Shown one piece after another: positions 13,183 through 17,368 of a stretch of 17,368 bases of DNA. Source of the stretch: Candidatus Portnoybacteria bacterium CG08_land_8_20_14_0_20_40_83 (lineage in GTDB: Bacteria; Patescibacteriota; Minisyncoccia; Portnoybacterales; GWB1-42-6); contig PEYL01000012.1 of the NCBI GenBank assembly GCA_002774415.1, positions 1 to 17,368 of the forward strand, read 5' to 3'. The notes under the pieces were generated by a model, which was not told the DNA's origin, made no database searches, and saw only the letters and a program-made list of their open reading frames with translations. Numbering within the stretch: the first letter of the stretch is position 1; every line of letters begins with the position of its first letter. The translations under genes were made by a program, and so were the position numbers.

Positions 13183-13710
13183 TTAATGTATACGCCTTAA
13201 CGCCTGTTCTACTCTTGCTTTCTTTGAGCCGCTGACCAGAATCAATTTAACACCAAGTTTTTTCAAAAGGTTTTTATAACGCCGTTCAACCTCTTTGCGA
13301 AAATTCTCTTTCTCGCTCCGCACGCCATCTTTTTCCATAGGAAATTCGATCGGGACCCAAACTACATAATCGTATTTCGCATTTTTTAAAACAACATCTC
13401 TTATTACTTTTTTAGCTTTTGCATCTTTTAAAGCTATCTCGCCATAAATTAAATAATCAAACAGACACTTATCAGCGACCCATCCTGGCGGCGTTGTCCT
13501 TTCTAATTCCCACTGTCTCATCACTAACCAAAGTTGAACTTCTAAGGGAGTATTCTCGTTGATTTCAAAACCCTTCGGGACCGCCTCTTTTCTAACAATA
13601 TCATGGATATAATTTATCCCTAATCTTCTTGCCAACTTTTTTGCTAAAAAAGTCTTTCCCGTTCCGTGAGACCCAGCCGTTGCAATCCGTATTTTTTTGG
13701 AATTTCTCAT
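13183..13710 (-). CDS. Small P-loop/AAA ATPase (AAA_28-like)
   Basis: 175 aa from the ATG at 13710, preceded by AAGGAGGG, which excludes the longer in-frame ATG (13767). The Walker A motif GSHGTGKT is at residues 13-20, in the context IRIATAGSHGTGKTFLAKKLARRL. Other landmarks are a DIVRKEA segment, PPGWVADKCLFDYL (a Walker B-like or lid acidic position), VVWVPIEFPMEKDGVRSE and C-terminal LILVSGSKKARVEQAL. This is the arrangement of AAA_28 or NadR-kinase-like proteins, which phosphorylate small substrates or act as NTPases; the substrate cannot be told. Its own -10, Shine-Dalgarno and terminator suggest a separate monocistronic unit after the permease gene. Confidence 0.8.
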   Translation of the reverse strand: MRNSKKIRIATAGSHGTGKTFLAKKLARRLGINYIHDIVRKEAVPKGFEINENTPLEVQLWLVMRQWELERTTPPGWVADKCLFDYLIYGEIALKDAKAKKVIRDVVLKNAKYDYVVWVPIEFPMEKDGVRSEKENFRKEVERRYKNLLKKLGVKLILVSGSKKARVEQALRRIH

Positions 13711-13715
13711 TTTTT

Positions 13716-13723
13716 CCCTCCTT
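13716..13723 (-). promoter_or_regulatory. Shine-Dalgarno that fixes the AAA ATPase start
   Basis: AAGGAGGG, 5 nt upstream of the ATG at 13710. Confidence 0.85.
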
Positions 13724-13740
13724 TTTGATTTATTCTCTAT

Positions 13741-13767
13741 ATTATAAAAAAACAAATAAAAAAGCAA
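13741..13767 (-). promoter_or_regulatory. Possible promoter of the AAA ATPase gene
   Basis: Minus strand TATAAT (13746-13741) with TTGCTT (13767-13762) at a short 15-bp spacing in a T-rich run. The -10 is good and the -35 uncertain. Confidence 0.4.
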
Positions 13768-13771
13768 ATAT

Positions 13772-15010
13772 CTATTCGTATCTTAATGCCTCTATTGGGT
13801 TTAATTTTGATGCGCGCCTGGCCGGGTAAATTCCAAAAACAATGCCGATAAAAGCGGCAACGCAGAAGCCAAGAATAATGGCAAACAGAGAAATGCCGGT
13901 CGGCCAGGCCTGGCCGAGAAAATAACCGATGACGACCGCTCCGAATATAGACAGAATGATTCCAAAAAATATCCCGATTGCGCCCCCAAGACAGGTCAAA
14001 ATCACTGATTCAAATAAAAACTGGGTTAAAATATCGCGGTTTTTTGCTCCGATTGCCTTGCGCAGGCCGATTTCTCTAGTCCGCTCGGTCACCGAAACCA
14101 GCATTATATTCATAATGCCGATTCCGCCCACCAGCAAAGAAATCGCCGCGACCATTGCCAGAAAATAGGTTAAAATATCCGTAATGCTGCTTACCCTCTG
14201 CGCCAAATCCACTTGAGTTTCAAGATAAAAATCGTCTTTTTCCGGATCAGTGATACTGTGCATGTTTCGAAGAGTCATTTCAGCATCCCGGGCGGTTTGC
14301 GAAACAGTGGCATCTGAATCTGCCTGAATTACCAATTCATTAAAATATTTTATGCCGAAAATATATTTTTGCGCGGTCGTGTAAGGAAGCAGCACCGCCT
14401 CATCAAAATTAAAAAATGAAACCTGGCCTTTTTTTGGCAAAATGCCAATAACGCGTAAATTCTTGTCTTTAATCCTTATTTTTTTACCCAAAGCACTTTC
14501 AATCCCAAAAAGTTCGTTTTTCACTTTAGAACCGATAATTATCACGTCAGCGGCGGAGGCGACATCATCGCTCGTCACAAAATTTCCCTCTGCAACAGAT
14601 ATGTCAAAAATTTTTCCGGCTAACTCCGTACCGCCAAAAATCGTCACCTGATATTTTTCATTGCCGTATATTGCGGAATCGGCGCCAAAAACCATCGGCA
14701 TCACCGATTCCAAAGTCGGCACATTGCTTTTCTTTTTTAAAGCTTCCACGTCTCTCTCTTTTAAAGAATCCGCAAACAAGCTTGTCACATCGGTAGGGCC
14801 GGTTGGCTGCCGGCCGGCATGGACCACAATAGTACGCGAACCCAAACCCTGAATCTGGCCCAAAATTAAATCTTGCGCGCCCTGACCAATTGACATCACT
14901 AAAATAATTGACATTATGCCGATGACAATTCCAAGCATTGTCAGAACAGTCCTGCCTTTATTGACGCGAAGGGCTCTGGTCGCGGTTTTTAAAATATCTT
15001 TTGCTGACAT
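13772..15010 (-). CDS. MacB/YknZ-type ABC transporter permease
   Basis: 412 aa. N-terminal helix (about 23-45, LTMLGIVIGIMSIILVMSIG), a large extracytoplasmic MacB_PCD domain (about 47-275), then three helices of the FtsX domain (about 280-405) including VGGIGIMNIMLVSVTERTREIGLRKAIGA, and the terminal motif PARRASKLNPIEALRYE. MacB-family permeases work by mechanotransmission with a fusion protein and push substrates outward rather than translocating them through the membrane domain. Here the partners are the ATPase and fusion protein genes upstream. With no TolC-like gene, the arrangement resembles Gram-positive YknXYZ more than MacAB-TolC. Substrate unknown (peptide, toxin or lipoprotein are typical). 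Confidence 0.93.
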   Translation of the reverse strand: MSAKDILKTATRALRVNKGRTVLTMLGIVIGIMSIILVMSIGQGAQDLILGQIQGLGSRTIVVHAGRQPTGPTDVTSLFADSLKERDVEALKKKSNVPTLESVMPMVFGADSAIYGNEKYQVTIFGGTELAGKIFDISVAEGNFVTSDDVASAADVIIIGSKVKNELFGIESALGKKIRIKDKNLRVIGILPKKGQVSFFNFDEAVLLPYTTAQKYIFGIKYFNELVIQADSDATVSQTARDAEMTLRNMHSITDPEKDDFYLETQVDLAQRVSSITDILTYFLAMVAAISLLVGGIGIMNIMLVSVTERTREIGLRKAIGAKNRDILTQFLFESVILTCLGGAIGIFFGIILSIFGAVVIGYFLGQAWPTGISLFAIILGFCVAAFIGIVFGIYPARRASKLNPIEALRYE

Positions 15011-15046
15011 ATATTAATTTATTTTTTTATTCGTATTTATTCGCGA

Positions 15047-15144
15047 GCTCGCCCCATATAAAAAGCTCCGCTTTTAACGGGGTAAACCCACCACAATCGT
15101 ACGGCTTGCCCCGTGAATGCCGAAGGCATTTTTACGGGGCGAGC
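15047..15144. repeat. Nested palindromic intergenic repeat
   Basis: Outer arms gctcgcccc (15047-15055) and ggggcgagc (15136-15144). Within are hairpins aaaagc-tcc-gctttt (15061-15075) and gccccgt (15108-15114) / acggggc (15134-15140), the latter enclosing aatgcc-gaa-ggcatt. Non-coding; REP/MITE-like, between the permease and YdjM-like genes. Confidence 0.6.
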
Positions 15145-15190
15145 CAAATTCGTGCAAATTTGTAACCCAAGCAGGAATACCAGTTTTTAC

Positions 15191-15724
15191 TTATCTTTTT
15201 ATTAATTTGCGCTTTTCATTAAAATAAGTGATAAAACGCTTTCTTCTGTTTTTAAACAAAAAAATCCACAAATAAAGAATTGCCAGAATTGAATAATTAA
15301 TAAACAAAATGTAGCTGTTGCCCCAATTCATCGAGGAATCTACCGCTAAAGAAGATAAGGGGTACAAAAAAGGAGTGGCAAAGAATTTGGCGCTGTGTCC
15401 GGGAATGTCAATCAAAATATGAATCCCCCAGGCGCCAAGCGCCCACCACGGCTTTTTTAAAATGAGCCAGACAATCAAAAAAACAATTGCGAAAATAACG
15501 AGGCTGTGGGTTATCGAATAAAGAATCGGGATTATTTCTGGCCTGACCGGGTTTAAATGCTCGCGAGAGCTGTCAATAATTGAAACGCCCCTTACGACAG
15601 AAATTGCCAAATAAATGCCGTTGGAAAAAATATCGGGCGCCACAGAAAAAAATATCGGCCACCAGATTTTTTTTGTTTTTCTAAAAATAAGCCCCGTCCA
15701 AAGACTGTGGGCAAAAATATCCAT
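15191..15724 (-). CDS. YdjM-like integral membrane protein (putative metal-dependent hydrolase family)
   Basis: 177 aa, about four transmembrane helices. Starts MDIFAHSLWTGL (His6), then APDIFSNG (Asp31), ITHSL (His73) and WGIHILIDIPGH (His102, Asp106, His110). These intramembrane His/Asp sites match the YdjM/DUF457-type 'membrane-bound metal-dependent hydrolase' family, whose activity is not well established. It lies between the exporter's ATPase and permease genes, in the same direction, separated from each by palindromic repeats. It could be an accessory of the exporter or an insertion into the operon. The C terminus is strongly basic (KNRRKR, NEKRKLIKR). Confidence 0.72.
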   Translation of the reverse strand: MDIFAHSLWTGLIFRKTKKIWWPIFFSVAPDIFSNGIYLAISVVRGVSIIDSSREHLNPVRPEIIPILYSITHSLVIFAIVFLIVWLILKKPWWALGAWGIHILIDIPGHSAKFFATPFLYPLSSLAVDSSMNWGNSYILFINYSILAILYLWIFLFKNRRKRFITYFNEKRKLIKR

Positions 15725-15748
15725 CAGTATAAATTAAAAATTAAAATA

Positions 15749-15829
15749 TCAAAATGTAAAATTTAGGTATCGCTACGCGACAATTTATATATCATGCGCA
15801 AAGCGCATACCATAATTTTGAATTTTGAT
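15749..15829. repeat. AT-rich nested palindrome with GC core
   Basis: atgcgc-aaa-gcgcat (15794-15808) is framed by ggtat (15766-15770) / atacc (15807-15811), and by outer AT-rich arms tcaaaatgtaaaatt (15749-15763) and aattttgaattttga (15815-15829). Non-coding, in the gap between the ATPase and YdjM-like genes. Confidence 0.5.
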
Positions 15830-15843
15830 TTTTGCATTTTGAA

Positions 15844-16554
15844 TTATTTCAGTATCCCGTCCCCTGCTTTCCTTCTTTGATTCACCTTCTCGTCTCCAAT
15901 TATGCATCCGTCTTTCATTTTTAAGATTCTTTTTGCAAAGCGGGCGGTTTCGCTTTCGTGAGTAACAACGACGATTGTATGGCCTTTGCCATTTAGCTCA
16001 TCTAAAATTTCCATTATTTGTTGCCCTCCCTTTGAATCTAAATTGCCCGTCGGCTCATCGGCTAAAATCAAAGAAGGATTGTTAACCAAAGCCCGGGCAA
16101 TCGCCACTCTTTGCTGTTCCCCGCCTGAAAGCTGGCCGGGTATATGATCGATTCTTGCTGTCAGCCCCACGGCCGAAATCGCTTCTTTTGCAAGCCAATC
16201 GCTTTTTTGCATTTTTTCGCTGTAAAACAGAGGCAGCTTGACATTGTCAAAGACGCTGGTTCGCGGCAATAAATTATAACTTTGAAAAACAAACCCGATT
16301 TTTTCATTTCTTATTTCCGCCAGCTCGTCATCAGAAAATTTGGCAAAATCCTCGCCTTCAAATAAATACTGGCCAAAAGTCGGCCGGTCCAAAAACCCGA
16401 GTATATGCATTAAAGTTGATTTGCCGCAGCCAGACGGCCCCATAATTGCCACAAATTCGCCCTTTTCAATTTTAAGACTGACGCCACAAAGCGCTCTGGT
16501 CACTATCCCGTCACCGTATTCTTTAACAATATTTTTGGTCTCAATCAGAGTCAT
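15844..16554 (-). CDS. MacB/LolD-type ABC transporter ATP-binding protein
   Basis: 236 aa, all ABC motifs intact: Walker A GPSGCGKST (39-47), Q-loop Gln91 in VFQSYNLLP, signature LSGGEQQRV (142-150), Walker B LILADEP (Asp166, Glu167) with GNLDS D-loop, and H-switch His199 in VTHE. The QSYNLLPRTSVFDNV and NLDSKGG stretches are typical of the LolD/MacB/YknY subfamily. It powers the MacB-type permease encoded two genes downstream. The gene starts 231 bp after the fusion-protein gene; a MITE-like element and a small palindrome fill the gap. No Shine-Dalgarno is visible. Confidence 0.93.
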   Translation of the reverse strand: MTLIETKNIVKEYGDGIVTRALCGVSLKIEKGEFVAIMGPSGCGKSTLMHILGFLDRPTFGQYLFEGEDFAKFSDDELAEIRNEKIGFVFQSYNLLPRTSVFDNVKLPLFYSEKMQKSDWLAKEAISAVGLTARIDHIPGQLSGGEQQRVAIARALVNNPSLILADEPTGNLDSKGGQQIMEILDELNGKGHTIVVVTHESETARFAKRILKMKDGCIIGDEKVNQRRKAGDGILK

Positions 16555-16575
16555 GCCATTGTTGTTTAAATTTTC

Positions 16576-16601
16576 GAGCCTGTCTGACGACAGGCAGGCT
16601 C
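16576..16601. repeat. Small REP-like palindrome
   Basis: gagcctgtctg (16576-16586) pairs with caggcaggctc (16591-16601) with one wobble mismatch around a 4-nt loop. It lies 22 bp upstream of the ATPase start codon and could affect its translation. Confidence 0.6.
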
Positions 16602-16630
16602 ATGTGTGGCGAAGAAAATTTATCTACTTA

Positions 16631-16782
16631 CGCGTGATGTGAAATTCAGCTCTATTTTATTCCCTGAGCAAGTCCCGCTTAGCGGGACGCCGAAGGGTCT
16701 AAATAATCCTTCGACTTCGGCCTGACGGCCTCCGCTCAGGCAATAAGCGCCTTATTTAAGCCAAGGAATTTCACATCACGCG
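16631..16782. mobile_element. 152-bp MITE-like element with 17-bp perfect terminal inverted repeats
   Basis: The ends cgcgtgatgtgaaattc (16631-16647) and gaatttcacatcacgcg (16766-16782) are perfect inverted repeats. Immediately outside lie identical 10-bp direct repeats tatctactta (16621-16630 and 16783-16792), the pattern of a target-site duplication. The interior has no ORF but folds heavily: gtcccgc-tta-gcgggac (16672-16688), cctgagc (16663-16669) / gctcagg (16734-16740), and aataag-cgc-cttatt (16742-16756). The stop codon of the fusion-protein gene lies inside the right copy of the duplication, so insertion left that gene intact. Confidence 0.85.
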
Positions 16783-16785
16783 TAT

Positions 16786-17368
16786 CTACTTACTTATCGC
16801 AATTGTTTCTCCTTCTTTTAGGCCAGAAATTATTTCTACTTCTCCTTGGTCGTTTTTAATGCCGGTTTCAATCTGTTTTTCTTTAATCTGCCCGTTTTCC
16901 ATAATTTTCACAGTTTTGTTTTCTCCCACTACTCTTAAAGGAATAATCAAAACACCTACATGGCGTTCTGTTTCGATTTCGAGATTAGCGGTCATGCCTG
17001 ATTTAATTCTAGAATCAGTACCTGACAATCCAATCGTCACTTGGTAATAAACAACTCCGGCAACCACTGTTTGCGCCGGGTCAATTTTTATTACCTTTCC
17101 CTGCCATTTTTCATTTTCTCCAAAAGCGTCAAAGGTTATCTGGACCGGGTCTGCTAGTTTTATTTTGGCAATGTCTGATTCGGCGATATCCGATTTAACC
17201 TCAAAGTCCGACAAACTGTTCATTGAAATTGCTATTTGAGTCAGGCTGGCCATTTCACCTTTTTGAAAAGCAACATCAGTAATTATTCCATCAATTGGGG
17301 CAGCCAAGCTTTTTTGGGCAATCTGATTTCTGACCTGATTCAAATTAGCCTGCGCCTGTTTGACCTGA
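16786..17368 (-). CDS. HlyD/MacA/YknX-type membrane fusion protein, partial (5' end beyond right edge)
   Basis: 194 codons are visible; the frame is open to the right edge (QVKQAQANLNQV...). The order is the end of a coiled-coil hairpin (AQANLNQVRNQIAQK), a lipoyl/barrel-sandwich half (LAAPIDGIITDVAFQKGEM), a beta-barrel (DFEVKSDIAESDIAKI, then VQITFDAF and the GKVIKIDPAQ region) and a membrane-proximal domain (SGMTANLEI, LIIPLRVV, ENGQIKEKQIETGI, EIISGLKEGETIAISK). This is the C-terminal half of RND/ABC-type fusion proteins. It couples the MacB-like permease to the envelope or substrate. The first 150-250 residues, with the membrane anchor, are missing from the window. The stop TAG sits in the MITE target duplication. 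Confidence 0.9.
   Translation of the reverse strand, partial: QVKQAQANLNQVRNQIAQKSLAAPIDGIITDVAFQKGEMASLTQIAISMNSLSDFEVKSDIAESDIAKIKLADPVQITFDAFGENEKWQGKVIKIDPAQTVVAGVVYYQVTIGLSGTDSRIKSGMTANLEIETERHVGVLIIPLRVVGENKTVKIMENGQIKEKQIETGIKNDQGEVEIISGLKEGETIAISK

Noticed and set aside
1..17368. All other plus-strand frames
   Set aside because: They are antisense to genes with recognisable domains or lie in repeats. None has a Shine-Dalgarno, a promoter or a recognisable motif.
1..17368. Recoded UGA (as in some CPR lineages)
   Set aside because: mutM and the 74-aa gene end at UGA exactly where the family or the overlap expects, and no conserved Gly or Trp position is encoded by TGA.
1..17368. CRISPR array
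   Set aside because: The repeats present are palindromes, one 17-bp pair and a MITE. No regularly spaced series of three or more identical repeats was seen.

Overview
The window looks like part of the chromosome of an AT-rich bacterium of the Candidate Phyla Radiation (Patescibacteria, perhaps a Parcubacteria-like lineage). This is an inference from gene content: tandem DUF11 surface proteins, a membrane-bound CAP protein, a sortase, LemA, a MacB/Ykn-type exporter with no visible outer-membrane partner, many tiny membrane or basic proteins, and many palindromic intergenic repeats. The genetic code appears standard: UGA ends mutM and the 74-aa gene. Every gene I can support lies on the minus strand, so transcription runs from high to low coordinates. 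I see no tRNA, rRNA or CRISPR array.

Right end to about 13.2 kb: a MacAB/YknXYZ-like export operon. It holds a membrane fusion protein (5' end outside the window), an ABC ATPase, a YdjM-like integral membrane protein and a MacB-type permease. A small AAA/P-loop ATPase with its own Shine-Dalgarno and terminator follows. A 152-bp MITE-like element with perfect 17-bp terminal inverted repeats and 10-bp flanking direct repeats sits between the fusion protein and ATPase genes.

13.1 to 10.5 kb: a double-hairpin repeat region, a C39-like papain-fold protein, formamidopyrimidine-DNA glycosylase (mutM), a two-helix small membrane protein, and LemA with its own promoter and terminator.

10.5 to 7.8 kb: a 58-aa basic protein behind a good promoter, a DEDDy 3'-5' exonuclease, a chain of overlapping tiny ORFs (74, 29 and 47 aa), then a membrane-anchored DsbA-like thiol oxidoreductase translationally coupled (TAATG) to a 49-aa membrane peptide. 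The DsbA-like gene has a long leader. Its 5' segment can pair either with a nearby partner or with the region covering the start codon, like a riboswitch or RNA thermometer.

7.8 to 4.8 kb: a monocistronic DUF218/YdcF-like gene (promoter, Shine-Dalgarno, terminator), then a CAP-domain membrane protein that appears to be transcribed leaderless, then a fusion of an ICMT/PEMT-like membrane methyltransferase domain with a sortase domain.

4.8 kb to the left end: a secreted Pro/Lys- and Gly/Tyr-rich protein driven by a perfect TTGACA-17-TATAAT promoter and closed by a terminator. Then come a promoter, a structured leader and two tandem paralogous DUF11 surface proteins; the second runs off the left edge.

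The left half reads as a cell-surface module (secreted and anchored proteins, a sortase-like enzyme, CAP). The centre combines envelope redox with DNA maintenance, and the right is an exporter. The most unusual items are the methyltransferase-sortase fusion, the two leader RNAs and the MITE.
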